Below are positions 16,914 through 26,172 of a stretch of DNA of 64,000 nt, one piece after another. Each line of letters opens with the position of its first letter. Position 1 is the stretch's first letter. Where the stretch lies: positions 7,231 to 71,230 of the forward strand of contig CALGHA010000011.1 in assembly GCA_937915835.1 (NCBI GenBank), written 5' to 3'. Below the pieces are notes generated by a model, which worked only from the letters and a program-made list of their open reading frames with translations, ran no database searches and was not told where the DNA came from. The position numbers and the translations under genes are program-made. This stretch comes from an uncultured Fretibacterium sp. (GTDB taxonomy: Bacteria; Synergistota; Synergistia; Synergistales; Aminobacteriaceae).

Positions 16914-17566
16914 GAAGTCATTTTCTCCTGCTTGACTTTTTTATCGATAACGTGGCGTGAGGCCAATTCCCGCAAAATGTCCTTAATCTCAATTCCCATT
17001 TCTGCCATCAAGACGAGCATGTGATAAATCAAATCCGAAATCTCGTAAATTGCCTCTTTCCTGTCGTTTTTCGCCGCAATTATGACCTCTGAACTTTCCT
17101 CGCCAATCTTCTTGAGAATTTTATCTAGCCCCTTCTCGAATAAATATGACGTGTAAGAGCCTTCTTTTTTCTCAAGTTTACGGCCTTTGATAAGCTCCAT
17201 AAGTCCGCAAAGCGTGAATTTCTCGTGTTCGTCGTCTTCTTCACGAGGCAAAACGTCATCGACGAAACAGGAATAATTCCCCAAATGGCAGGCCGGGCCG
17301 TCAGGTTTAACGTAAACTAAAAGCGTATCGCGGTCACAATCTGCTTTTATCTCGATAATATGCTGATAATTCCCGCTCGTCTCTCCTTTGAGCCATAATT
17401 CTTTTCTCGAACGGCTCCAGAAACACGTTAACTTTTTCTCAAGCGAGATTTTCAGGCTCTCTTCGTTCATCCATGCCATCATTAGGACATCGCCCGTGTC
17501 ATCATCGATTACGATTGCGGGGATTAAACCGTGCGCATTAAACTTTAATTCATCAATGTTAATCAT
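16910..17566 (-). CDS. hisIE: Bifunctional phosphoribosyl-AMP cyclohydrolase / phosphoribosyl-ATP pyrophosphatase
   Basis: The 218-residue HisIE fusion has HisI at residues ~1-110 ([34 protein letters not shown], and the zinc ligands in [11 protein letters not shown] and [12 protein letters not shown]). HisE is at ~120-210 ([39 protein letters not shown]). It carries out steps two and three of histidine synthesis. It starts two bases after the hisF stop, and its end overlaps the hisK start by four bases. Confidence 0.95.
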   Translation of the reverse strand: MINIDELKFNAHGLIPAIVIDDDTGDVLMMAWMNEESLKISLEKKLTCFWSRSRKELWLKGETSGNYQHIIEIKADCDRDTLLVYVKPDGPACHLGNYSCFVDDVLPREEDDEHEKFTLCGLMELIKGRKLEKKEGSYTSYLFEKGLDKILKKIGEESSEVIIAAKNDRKEAIYEISDLIYHMLVLMAEMGIEIKDILRELASRHVIDKKVKQEKMTS

Positions 17567-17568
17567 AT

Positions 17569-18327
17569 TTATAACCTCACAGGAATATTTTGCTTGGACA
17601 TTTCGGCTTTCAAGTCATTAATTGCAACCTCGCCGAAGTGAAAAATTGACGCGGCTAATCCGGCATCAACTCGGGGGATTTCGTGAAACAGCGTGATGAA
17701 ATCCTGAATGCTCCCTGCTCCTCCTGACGCGATAACCGGAACACTGACGACTTCACACACAGCCTTCAACATTTCCAGGTCAAAGCCTTGTTTAACGCCG
17801 TCGGTGTCAATCGAGTTCAGCACGACTTCACCGGCTCCGTTCTCGACGCATTGACGAATCCAGCCGATAGCCTCAATTCCGGTATCATCACGCCCCCCGC
17901 GAGCGAACACGTTAAATCTGCCGTTGACGCGCTTGACATCAGCCGAGATTACGACACATTGAGAGCCGTATAACTTTGCGGCTTCCGGGATTAACGAGGG
18001 ATTAGCGATTGCGCCGGTGTTGACGCTGACTTTATCGGCCCCGCATGACAAAACGCGTTCGAAGTCCTTAACGCTGGAAATTCCTCCGCCGACGGTCAAC
18101 GGGATAAAAACGTTTTGTGCAGTCTCGCGTAAAATGTCAGTGAAAATCTTGCGTCCGTCAGAAGAAGCCGTAATGTCGTAAAAAACGAGTTCGTCGGCTC
18201 CGTTGTCAGAATAGAATTTTGCAAGCTCAACAGGAGAATTTACATCGTTCAAGCCCTGAAAGTTTACGCCCTTCACAACTCGCCCGTTGCGAACGTCAAG
18301 ACATGGGATAATTCGTTTCGTAATCAT
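17569..18327 (-). CDS. hisF: Imidazole glycerol phosphate synthase cyclase subunit
   Basis: The 252-residue HisF is a (beta-alpha)8 barrel with family signatures [20 protein letters not shown] (catalytic Asp11), [38 protein letters not shown] (second catalytic Asp), VNSIDTDG and [10 protein letters not shown]. It forms the HisF-HisH heterodimer that makes imidazole glycerol phosphate and AICAR; the AICAR feeds the purine genes found at 33-35 kb. The start overlaps the hisA stop by four bases. Confidence 0.96.
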   Translation of the reverse strand: MITKRIIPCLDVRNGRVVKGVNFQGLNDVNSPVELAKFYSDNGADELVFYDITASSDGRKIFTDILRETAQNVFIPLTVGGGISSVKDFERVLSCGADKVSVNTGAIANPSLIPEAAKLYGSQCVVISADVKRVNGRFNVFARGGRDDTGIEAIGWIRQCVENGAGEVVLNSIDTDGVKQGFDLEMLKAVCEVVSVPVIASGGAGSIQDFITLFHEIPRVDAGLAASIFHFGEVAINDLKAEMSKQNIPVRL

Positions 18328-19043
18328 GATTTAGTCGCCTCGATTGCTTGAGAGATTTTCACAGCTCCGGTGTAATAAGCCTTGCCGATTATAGCACCGT
18401 AAAGGTTGAGTTTTGCCAGAGCTTTAACGTCGTCGAGTGAACTTACCCCTCCTGACGCAATTATATTCATGCTGAGTTTTTCGCTCAAAGTCTCGTAAAG
18501 TTTTACGTTCGTGCCCTTCATCGCTCCGTCTCGTGATATGTCCGTGCTGATTATCGTAGTTATGCCGTCGTCCTGCATTCTTTGACAGAAATTTACAGCC
18601 TCAAGCTCCGAATTTTCCGTCCAACCTTTTATCGCAACGTTTCCGTCCTTAATATCGACACCAACGGCAATTTTATCGCTCCCAAACTCTTTTACAGCTT
18701 CAGCCGCAAAATTTTTGATTACTACAGCCGAAGTTCCGAGAATTACTCGCTCAACTCCTGAACTCACATAATGTTCAATCGTCTTCATGTCTCGAATGCC
18801 GCCGCCAACCTCACACTTCAAGCCGCAAGCCTCGCGAATTTTCATCACAGTATCGAGATTAACGGCCTCGCCTGAACGTGCTCCCTCCAAGTCGACAATG
18901 TGAAGCCACTGTGCACCTTCTGACTTGAATTTTCTTGCTGTGTTGACGGGTTCAACGTCGTAAATCGTCATGTCGTCGTAATTCCCGCGCAAAAGCCTCA
19001 CAGCCTGCCCGTGAAATAAATCTATAGCCGGTAAAATTATCAT
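18324..19043 (-). CDS. hisA: ProFAR isomerase
   Basis: The 239-residue HisA barrel opens with MIILPAIDLFHGQAVRLLRG and has IVDLEGARSG, CEVGGGIRDMKTIEHYVSSG, IAVGVDIKDGNVAIKGW, TDISRDGAMKGTNVKLY and IIASGGVSSLDD. The two catalytic aspartates (IDL and TDISRDG) are present. It converts ProFAR to PRFAR for HisF-HisH. It overlaps hisH and hisF by four bases each. The length is typical. Confidence 0.95.
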   Translation of the reverse strand: MIILPAIDLFHGQAVRLLRGNYDDMTIYDVEPVNTARKFKSEGAQWLHIVDLEGARSGEAVNLDTVMKIREACGLKCEVGGGIRDMKTIEHYVSSGVERVILGTSAVVIKNFAAEAVKEFGSDKIAVGVDIKDGNVAIKGWTENSELEAVNFCQRMQDDGITTIISTDISRDGAMKGTNVKLYETLSEKLSMNIIASGGVSSLDDVKALAKLNLYGAIIGKAYYTGAVKISQAIEATKS

Positions 19044-19654
19044 GCTTTCACCTCACAAAATGCCTTCAACATCTCAAGTCCAACATTGCCGCTCTTCTCA
19101 GGATGAAATTGAACGCCGTAAACATTCTTGTTCTGAACTGCCGCCGTCAAGTCAGCTCCGTAATTCGTCGTCGCCGTGATAAATTCTTCCCGACAAAAAG
19201 CCGCGTAAGAATGCACAAAGTAAACGTGTTCGCCCTCGTGTGAACGCGAGAAAATTTCTGAAGGGTTCGTGAAGTTTAGCGAGTTCCAGCCCATTTGAGG
19301 GATTTTCAGGCCAGCAGGAATGACTTCAGAGATTGCGCGGATTTCACCAGGAATAAGATTTAAGCCGTCAAACTCGCCGAACTCGTAACTCTTCGTGAAC
19401 AATAATTGCATTCCGAGACAAATTCCCAAGATATTTTTTCCCTTGTGAGCTTCGTTAATCAATGGCTCAGCAAGCCCGGACGAGAATAATTTTTCCGCCG
19501 CATCTCCAAACGCTCCGACTCCTGGCAAAATTATTCGATCAGATTTTCTCAAGTCATCGGGATTTGACGTAACGCGAACGTCCTGACCGATGGCGTTAAA
19601 TGAGCTTTCGAGTGAGAATAAATTTCCCACGCCGTAATCAACAATTGCAATCAT
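19040..19654 (-). CDS. hisH: Imidazole glycerol phosphate synthase glutaminase subunit
   Basis: HisH is a class I glutamine amidotransferase of about 204 residues. It has IAIVDYGVGNLFSLESSF, the nucleophile Cys in GICLGMQLLF, and the His/Glu pair in GVQFHPEKSG. An upstream open frame reaches 19729, but the family start is the ATG at 19654, with AAGGA upstream; the extra 25 codons run through the promoter. It supplies ammonia to HisF. It is the first gene of the ten-gene his-cob operon; hisG, hisD, hisC and hisB are not in the window. Confidence 0.94.
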   Translation of the reverse strand: MIAIVDYGVGNLFSLESSFNAIGQDVRVTSNPDDLRKSDRIILPGVGAFGDAAEKLFSSGLAEPLINEAHKGKNILGICLGMQLLFTKSYEFGEFDGLNLIPGEIRAISEVIPAGLKIPQMGWNSLNFTNPSEIFSRSHEGEHVYFVHSYAAFCREEFITATTNYGADLTAAVQNKNVYGVQFHPEKSGNVGLEMLKAFCEVKA

Positions 19655-19678
19655 GAAATAAAATCCTTTATGTGAAAT

Positions 19679-19707
19679 TTTATGCCAGAAAAATATAGCA
19701 CTATCAA
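19679..19707 (-). promoter_or_regulatory. Promoter of the his-cob operon
   Basis: On the minus strand TTGATA is followed after 17 bases by CATAAA, ending about 25 bases upstream of the hisH ATG. It lies directly after the terminator of the upstream surface-protein gene, so the operon should have its own transcript start. Confidence 0.5.
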
Positions 19708-19713
19708 CGCACA

Positions 19714-19750
19714 AAAAAAAGCCCCGCAAGTTTTATCCTACGGAGCTGAT
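19714..19750 (-). terminator. Intrinsic terminator of the large surface-protein gene
   Basis: On the minus strand AGCTCCG pairs with CGGGGCT (one G-T pair) around a loop, followed by a run of nine T. Confidence 0.75.
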
Positions 19751-19790
19751 ATCTTCTGCCTTAAGTGCTTAATGAGTGCGCTTTAAGCGT

Positions 19791-22700
19791 TTATGAACGT
19801 CTCTTGCGAAGGAATAACGGAGCCGCAAGTACTAATGCTAATGCACCAAATCCAGCATCGCATCCGCCGCCTGAACTGCCTACTGAGCCGTTGTTGACGT
19901 TAGCAACTGTTACAGATAACCTTGTTGTTGCTGTTTGGCCTTCTGCGTCAGTCGCCGTAATCGTTACTGTATATTCGCCCTCTGCTGTCGGCTTAATCGT
20001 GGCTACTGCAGTCTCGCTATTGATGGTTACCCAATCAACTGATGCTGAGTAGCTGACGGCACCACTGGCGTTCTTCGTCTCAAGGTTGGCTGTAGTTTCC
20101 TGTCCAACCGTCATTGTGAACGTTAAAGGATCAGCCGTTACTGAGAACGTAGCTACGACTTCGTTGACCTTTACAGAAATCTCTACTTCGTCCTTATTGC
20201 CAGATCCATCGGTCGCCGTAATCGTTACCGTATAATCTCCTGCCGCTGTCGGAGCAAATGTCGCAACGTTGCCGCTGAAGGTTACCCATGTCTCAGAAGC
20301 AGTGTAGCTTACTGTGCCCTGAGCATTCGCAGGTGTGAGCGTTACTGTCGTTGTGCTGGCCGCATCAACCGTTACACTTGTCGGGTTAGCACTAATTGAG
20401 AACGGATTAGGTGTAGGAGCAGGATTGACTATTACAGTCGCTGTGTCGCTTGCTGTTGCACCTGCCGCATCCGTAGCGTTAACCGTTACGGTGTAAGTTC
20501 CAGCCGCCGTTGCTGTGAGCGTCGCTGTGTCGCCCGTGAACGTTCCAACCGTAAGACCAGTCTTATCAACAGTCGCTGTGTAAGTTACTGTGCCGCCTGT
20601 TGCTGCTCCGGTTGATTTTGCCGTCAATGTTCCAGTATCAGGAAGCGTGAACTCAGCATTGCCTACCGAGATTGAGAACACATCACGCTGAGTTACTGTT
20701 ACTGTCAATTTCGTTGTTCTGCCGTCTGCAGCCGTAAGCGTTACTACGATAGGAGCACCGGCAAGTGCCGCATCCGTCGGAGCCGCTGTTACAGTCGTTC
20801 CGTTGACTTTTACCCACTCTGTGTCTGATGATACAAGCGCAACACTGGCTGTTGCTGTTACTGTCTCGCCGACTTTAACTGTAAGAGCCGCAGGAGTTAC
20901 GGTTATATCTTCCGGCGCAGCTGCTCCAGCATATGTTACCGGCCACTGATAGTTATACTCGTTGTCGTTGTCCTCAGCACCAAGAATGGATACAGTTGCT
21001 TTCGCTCCGTTAGCAAGGTCGCCTAATGGGCCTGCATACTTTACGCCGATAACGTTCTCTCCATCACGGTCGAGCATTGGCTTTAACCATAACGGCATGA
21101 ATAAGCTGTCCTCATCATTAGCAACAGTTATTCTGCTCGGGAATTCCACCGTGTAGCCCTCTGCAACAACATCATGTGAACCAGTTGTCGGCGCAAGCTC
21201 AGCATAAGGAGGATCGAGATCTTCATCTTCTTCGTAAACTGTGACTCCAAATTCAAACGGGTCAGCTCCTGTACGAACTGTGTCCGTTACAGAAAGGATG
21301 AATTTCTGTTCGATGTCTTCGTCTTCCGTTGTATCGTAATTACGTCTTGCAATGCCCTCAACGATGAACATATCGCCGGATTCTACAGTGTAAATTTCGC
21401 TCGTTACGTCTTCAGACTCAAAGCTCCATGCAATTTCGCCCTCATAGCCCTTTACCTGGAAGATTGCCGTGTATGTACGTCCGGCAATTGCGCCGTCAAA
21501 GTTATTGCTGACCTCGACGATTTCAAAATCGGGCTTCTTCACTAAGACTGCAAACTCAGCTTTAAGCGTTCCGACCGCGATTGTATAGTTGTACGTGCCT
21601 TCTGCAAGGTCCGCCGTAGCAAGTTTAAGCTCGATCGTTCCGTTGCCGGTAACTTTTCCGCTCATCGCTGCAAATTTCGGTGCGTCGTCAATCGCCGTAA
21701 CTGTCCAGTTTCTAACCTCATCCTCATCGCCGTATACAACGCTTACTTTGACTGTTCCCTCTTCAGGAATTGTCATCGTCGTCGTCGGGGCAACTTCAAG
21801 ATGAAGAGCAACTACGTTAATCCTGAACGTGTAGAGCTTATGATTGCTCGTTAATGCATTGTCGCCCTCATAAGCAAGAATGCTGAAGTCGTACGTCCCG
21901 GGCTCAACTCCCGTAAGATCTCCGGTCTGATATGCAATCGTTGATCCGTTGCCGTAGAAACCGAGCCAGTCAGGAAGATCATAGCCGAGAAGGTGAACAT
22001 CTCTGCTCAAAACATCTTCAGGAATATCATAAACGCCGCTTACAGAATCGCCGTTGATTACTACCGTGTTGTTAAGTGTCGTAGCAGGGATCGTGTCATC
22101 AGGGCTCATTGCCGCATGAAGCGTGAAGTTGACAGGTACAGTGATAATCGTTCCGTAGCCGTCAGATCTTACTCCCTTGATTGAAACTCCCTTGATTGCG
22201 TCAAACTTTGTTCCAGTATTGCCGAGCAAAGTCGATGAAAGGCTCACGATTACGCCGTTTCCGTCAGGTGTAATCGTAAAATCACCCGTTATGTCGCTTG
22301 ATTTCGTCGTTCTGCTCAGATAATCGCCGTCGAAGAGTACTGCATCAATTGTGCCTACCTTTGCTTCTCTGCTATTTGCATCAGGCATGAAGTAATCGGT
22401 CGTGATTGTGCCGTCGTTCCAGACATAGCCGTTCTCCGTGTAGACAGGAGCCGCCGCCGTCTCGTATGTGGCCTTCCTTACACCGTCAACCTTAAACTTT
22501 ACAGTTGCAGCCCTGCCGACTGTGAAGTCCGTCTCGTCAACTGCTTCAGTCTCAGCAGTGCTCCACTGAAGACCCTGCGCAGGAGGAGTTACTCCCTCAC
22601 GAATGAATGTATAAATCTTAAAGCCGGGAACTACATCGTCAGCAAAATCTACACGACTACCGCCAAGTATCGCAGTCGCTATAAGCGCTAACTGTACATC

Positions 22701-25682
22701 TACGGGGTTATCGCCAGTGTATGACGTTCCAATAAGTCTTATATACTGCTCGCCGAAAGTTACGTCAACTTCAGCTCTAAGAGTTATGTCATCTCTGACA
22801 AGAGTTTCTGATAAAGCAGTCTCATCGAGAACATTGCTGACTCTCCACTGTGAACCGTCTGAATATGTCGCAAAGTACGGTCTTAACCTAAATGTATGCT
22901 TTACACCATCAAGGTCAATATAGTAACGGGTCGTATTTCCGTCTGCTTGGGTATTTAAGGTGATTTCCTCGCCTCTGTAGATAACCTTGAACGGGATCTT
23001 TATAGCGAAGTTATGACCGTCACCAAGTCCGAACTCCTCGCCGCCTCTGATGAATGACCCGCTTCCAAGTGTTAAGATAGCAAGTTCTTTTCTTTCTTCG
23101 ACCGTAACACCATTAGGATCTGCATTTGCTGAAGGGATACGGAACCTGAAAATAGGATTATTGACAGTTGCGAAACCATCTTCATAATTTCTATCCTCTG
23201 TTGTACCCAGCATCTTGAAACGCTCGCCGATCGTAGTAAATCCGTAGCCGTCAAAAATATCAAGATCTGGTTTCGCTCTCACCATTATATTACCAGGATA
23301 AACTCCAAAGGCATCCTTTGAAAGCGTAATATCTCCTGTAACGTTGACTGAATACTCGCCGCCTTCATTTGTAACGCGGTTTCTCTTGCCAATCTGAGTT
23401 GTGAATGAGCTGTAGTTCTGCAGTGCGTCATCGTTAATTATACCGGCATCGTTAAACCAATAATCTTTAGGATAAATACCATCAATAAAATCATCATCCC
23501 AAGCAGGTACAGGATTAGTGCTTCCCGCGAATGTTAAATGTCCGTCAATCGTTGCTCCTCTGGTGATCTCAAGTTTTACATCTCCCTCAGCATACAGGCT
23601 GTTTTTGTGAGCTAACGGGAAATACTCTCCATTACCAGTGAATTTGACATCAGAATCCTCCTTGATGATAACCTGATGGAATTTGTTATTAAAATCAGCC
23701 TCAACTCCATCACCTTTTATATCGCCGCTAAATGTGACTCTCGAAGGATAAGTTGTCTCAACACTGAACGCACGAATACCATTATCAGGAACTACGTATC
23801 TGGTCGGGAAGTCCTTATTCTCGCCTTTGTTCGCGTATATATTAACATCGCTCAAAAGTATATCGGAATTTGTAGCTGCTGTAATCTTCGCCATGTGATC
23901 AGCTACGGGGTTTCCTGTACCGTCAATCTTTAAGCCCGTAAAGTCTACTCTGCTGTTCTCCATAAAATGGAGATTACCGACTGTTAAAGCAGCATTAGCA
24001 GTAGCGTAAACTATCTGTCCGTTTGCGTCTACGTTCACTGCACCGGGTCTATGGCCTCTAAGCCAGATGCTTCCTACAGTGTCGTTCTCCATCGTATCGC
24101 CGCTGACGTTCAAAGTCGCAGGGCCGTAAACGATCAAGTTATCAATCGTAACATCTGCGCTTCTAAAAATTTGGTGAGAGAAAGGCCTATCGGTGGCATT
24201 CGTAGAATAAAGTCCTACGTTGCCTTTCGTACCGTTAATCGTTCCCTCGAAATCAATGTAATTATCAGCAACCGAGTCCGTTAAAACAAGTACGGCTTTG
24301 TCCTCAATATTAGGAGAAGCAGTGTTGTTGATTGTGATTGTGCCTTCACCGGTGATCTTAGAGACTGCCAAAACACCATTATCAACTATGGCATTTCCAC
24401 CTGATTTAACATCAAGAGTAATATTCTTAGTGTCAATCCTCATGCCGTTGTCTTTAGCGATATAAGGCTCGTAAGGATAAATTTCAGCGGTGCCTTTGTA
24501 AATAGCATGATCTTCGAACCTTGTCGTGCCGTTAACTACAAACGTGAACGTTACGTCATCATTTTGCTCAATCGACTTTTTACCAAGCTGAAGCTCTGCG
24601 CCTGAAGCAACAGTAATTGAAGGCGTTTCTCCGGGCGACCATGTCGGAGAACCTGCAAGTCTAAGTATACCCTTAGCAACGTTCAGACTTAACACTGAAT
24701 CATCAAGAGCATTCTTAGATACCAAAGTTAATTTTCCGTCTCCGGTTTTTGTTACTTTGGAGTCATCATCGTCATCATGCGGAAGAATTTGACCTCTAAG
24801 CACAAGATTTCTGAGTACATTAAGATTGCCGCCTGCCTTGAGTTCTGCTCCGTCAAGGTCGTGAGTTCCCTCAGGAATATCAAATGTAAGAATTGAAGGT
24901 GAAGGATTATCGTCATCTGGTGGCAAAAGCTCAATAGTAAGCTCAGAACCTCTTAATGCCCAACCGTTTCTTACGACCAATTCGCCGCCTTGATAAACTG
25001 TATATGTAGAAGCACCATTAACAAAGCCTGAAGGTTTCAGGAAAGCCGGATCTTCGGGATCATCGTAAACTGAAGCCCACTCATCGAGAACAACTTTTCC
25101 GTCTTTATTAACCGTAATATCAACTGCTCCACCACCTGCATCGACACCTTCAGCCTCATTAGCTCTGAACGGAGCGTTGATAATGAGGTCATTGCCTGCA
25201 TTAACTTCAAACTCCTTATCAGCATCAAGAAGAATAGCTGAGTTTGTTCCGCTCTTACTAATTGTGAACTCTACCCTGTTACTAGCTCCAACATCATTGA
25301 GAACTCCCTTAGAGTTGAAAGTCTTCGTCGGCCAAGTAATAACAAAAGCACCGTATGTACCATAACCAGGATTATCATTAGGTGTCGGAACAGGGAGTCT
25401 TAATTCAGCCTTCTTTGTACCATCTTTAAGCGTAATCTTCTCAATGGTAACTGGACCATTAGCTGTTAAGGCAGCAGGAAAATAAAAAATTGCATCTCCG
25501 CTAATCGTCAATTCCTCTTCACCTTCCGTACTGTCGTCGTATACAGCATAAGGCCCCTTTTTGTCCTCAGGTTCTTCTTTTACAATTGCGACTTCACTAA
25601 GAGCTGCAAGCGATGAAGCGGCCGCAATGAGTACCATAAGGACAGAGAGAAGAAATACTCGTAAACTTTTATTCAAAACCAT
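19791..25682 (-). CDS. Giant SYNERG-CTERM surface protein with Ig-like repeats
   Basis: The ATG at 25682 has AAGGAGG just upstream and starts a signal peptide (NKSLRVFLLSVLMVLIAAAS), giving about 1,963 residues; the frame open to 25781 is not the start. Residues up to ~900 are low in cysteine and rich in Asn, Thr, Asp and Gly, with short repeating beta-strand phrases like those of parallel beta-helix adhesins (GEGTITINN, VTFSGDIKGDGV). The middle holds cadherin- or Ig-like units. From ~1590 to ~1930 there are at least four Ig-like repeats, several ending in TYTVTVNATDAAG or DYTVTITATDGSG. The tail is GSSGGGCDAGFGALALVLAA, then LFLRKRRS: the SYNERG-CTERM sorting signal. It is probably an adhesin or cell-surface layer component, not an enzyme. 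It is transcribed alone, with terminator and promoter regions on both sides. Confidence 0.85.
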   Translation of the reverse strand: MVLNKSLRVFLLSVLMVLIAAASSLAALSEVAIVKEEPEDKKGPYAVYDDSTEGEEELTISGDAIFYFPAALTANGPVTIEKITLKDGTKKAELRLPVPTPNDNPGYGTYGAFVITWPTKTFNSKGVLNDVGASNRVEFTISKSGTNSAILLDADKEFEVNAGNDLIINAPFRANEAEGVDAGGGAVDITVNKDGKVVLDEWASVYDDPEDPAFLKPSGFVNGASTYTVYQGGELVVRNGWALRGSELTIELLPPDDDNPSPSILTFDIPEGTHDLDGAELKAGGNLNVLRNLVLRGQILPHDDDDDSKVTKTGDGKLTLVSKNALDDSVLSLNVAKGILRLAGSPTWSPGETPSITVASGAELQLGKKSIEQNDDVTFTFVVNGTTRFEDHAIYKGTAEIYPYEPYIAKDNGMRIDTKNITLDVKSGGNAIVDNGVLAVSKITGEGTITINNTASPNIEDKAVLVLTDSVADNYIDFEGTINGTKGNVGLYSTNATDRPFSHQIFRSADVTIDNLIVYGPATLNVSGDTMENDTVGSIWLRGHRPGAVNVDANGQIVYATANAALTVGNLHFMENSRVDFTGLKIDGTGNPVADHMAKITAATNSDILLSDVNIYANKGENKDFPTRYVVPDNGIRAFSVETTYPSRVTFSGDIKGDGVEADFNNKFHQVIIKEDSDVKFTGNGEYFPLAHKNSLYAEGDVKLEITRGATIDGHLTFAGSTNPVPAWDDDFIDGIYPKDYWFNDAGIINDDALQNYSSFTTQIGKRNRVTNEGGEYSVNVTGDITLSKDAFGVYPGNIMVRAKPDLDIFDGYGFTTIGERFKMLGTTEDRNYEDGFATVNNPIFRFRIPSANADPNGVTVEERKELAILTLGSGSFIRGGEEFGLGDGHNFAIKIPFKVIYRGEEITLNTQADGNTTRYYIDLDGVKHTFRLRPYFATYSDGSQWRVSNVLDETALSETLVRDDITLRAEVDVTFGEQYIRLIGTSYTGDNPVDVQLALIATAILGGSRVDFADDVVPGFKIYTFIREGVTPPAQGLQWSTAETEAVDETDFTVGRAATVKFKVDGVRKATYETAAAPVYTENGYVWNDGTITTDYFMPDANSREAKVGTIDAVLFDGDYLSRTTKSSDITGDFTITPDGNGVIVSLSSTLLGNTGTKFDAIKGVSIKGVRSDGYGTIITVPVNFTLHAAMSPDDTIPATTLNNTVVINGDSVSGVYDIPEDVLSRDVHLLGYDLPDWLGFYGNGSTIAYQTGDLTGVEPGTYDFSILAYEGDNALTSNHKLYTFRINVVALHLEVAPTTTMTIPEEGTVKVSVVYGDEDEVRNWTVTAIDDAPKFAAMSGKVTGNGTIELKLATADLAEGTYNYTIAVGTLKAEFAVLVKKPDFEIVEVSNNFDGAIAGRTYTAIFQVKGYEGEIAWSFESEDVTSEIYTVESGDMFIVEGIARRNYDTTEDEDIEQKFILSVTDTVRTGADPFEFGVTVYEEDEDLDPPYAELAPTTGSHDVVAEGYTVEFPSRITVANDEDSLFMPLWLKPMLDRDGENVIGVKYAGPLGDLANGAKATVSILGAEDNDNEYNYQWPVTYAGAAAPEDITVTPAALTVKVGETVTATASVALVSSDTEWVKVNGTTVTAAPTDAALAGAPIVVTLTAADGRTTKLTVTVTQRDVFSISVGNAEFTLPDTGTLTAKSTGAATGGTVTYTATVDKTGLTVGTFTGDTATLTATAAGTYTVTVNATDAAGATASDTATVIVNPAPTPNPFSISANPTSVTVDAASTTTVTLTPANAQGTVSYTASETWVTFSGNVATFAPTAAGDYTVTITATDGSGNKDEVEISVKVNEVVATFSVTADPLTFTMTVGQETTANLETKNASGAVSYSASVDWVTINSETAVATIKPTAEGEYTVTITATDAEGQTATTRLSVTVANVNNGSVGSSGGGCDAGFGALALVLAAPLFLRKRRS

Positions 25683-25708
25683 TTTCCTCCTTCCAAATAA
25701 AACCACTC

Positions 25709-25738
25709 CACATGAAATTACACAAATTATTCCATGTG
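25709..25738. repeat. Imperfect palindrome upstream of the large surface-protein gene
   Basis: CACATG at 25709 is mirrored by CATGTG at 25733-25738, with partly matching AT-rich arms between. It is 27-56 bases upstream of the ATG at 25682. It could be an operator or an mRNA hairpin; function is unknown. Confidence 0.35.
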
Positions 25739-25789
25739 AACAAACAATAAACGCGCGCCCGCAATTTCGACATGCGAGCAAAATCTAGT

Positions 25790-25930
25790 TCTCTACCGTT
25801 ATCCTTCCCACTGATAACGTGCGGCAAAACTCCAGCCATTCTTACACGAAGCCGCCGCAAGCAGTCTGTTTCCTTCCCTTATCAGAGCAGACCGCAAACG
25901 TAAAACTTTGTTCATGAAAACCGCAGCGTT
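25790..25930 (-). promoter_or_regulatory. Possible structured 5' leader of the large surface-protein gene
   Basis: The 490-base gap between the divergent genes at 25682 and 26173 holds no recognisable protein gene. On the minus strand it can form two mutually exclusive stems: CTGATAA (25879-25885) with TTATCAG (25811-25817), enclosing a GCGGC/GCCGC pair, or CGTTATC (25813-25819) with GATAACG (25797-25803). I could not match it to a known riboswitch class. A 38-codon ATG frame (MNKVLRLRSALIREGNRLLA) crosses it but has no ribosome site. Confidence 0.3.
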
Positions 25931-26172
25931 ACTCAATTTAAGCACCCCCTAAATGAAAATTACATCCCTGAAGAAATTTAAGGCTGTCCCTCGACGCACC
26001 CGGGATGTCATAAAGAAATTCGGCAGAAGACACGCAGAATTTAGAACAGCTCTAGAAGTCTGGGTACGCCGTTACGTTGAGAATTATACACGTAAAACCA
26101 CTCAAAACGCAATACTTAATTTTTACCGCGCAAATTTTTGTATTATATGCAAAGAGGAGGCGATAAAAATTT

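Noticed and set aside
25669..25860. Minus-strand frame of 63 codons overlapping the surface-protein start
   Set aside because: It crosses the ribosome site and signal peptide start of the large gene in another frame and has no recognisable features.
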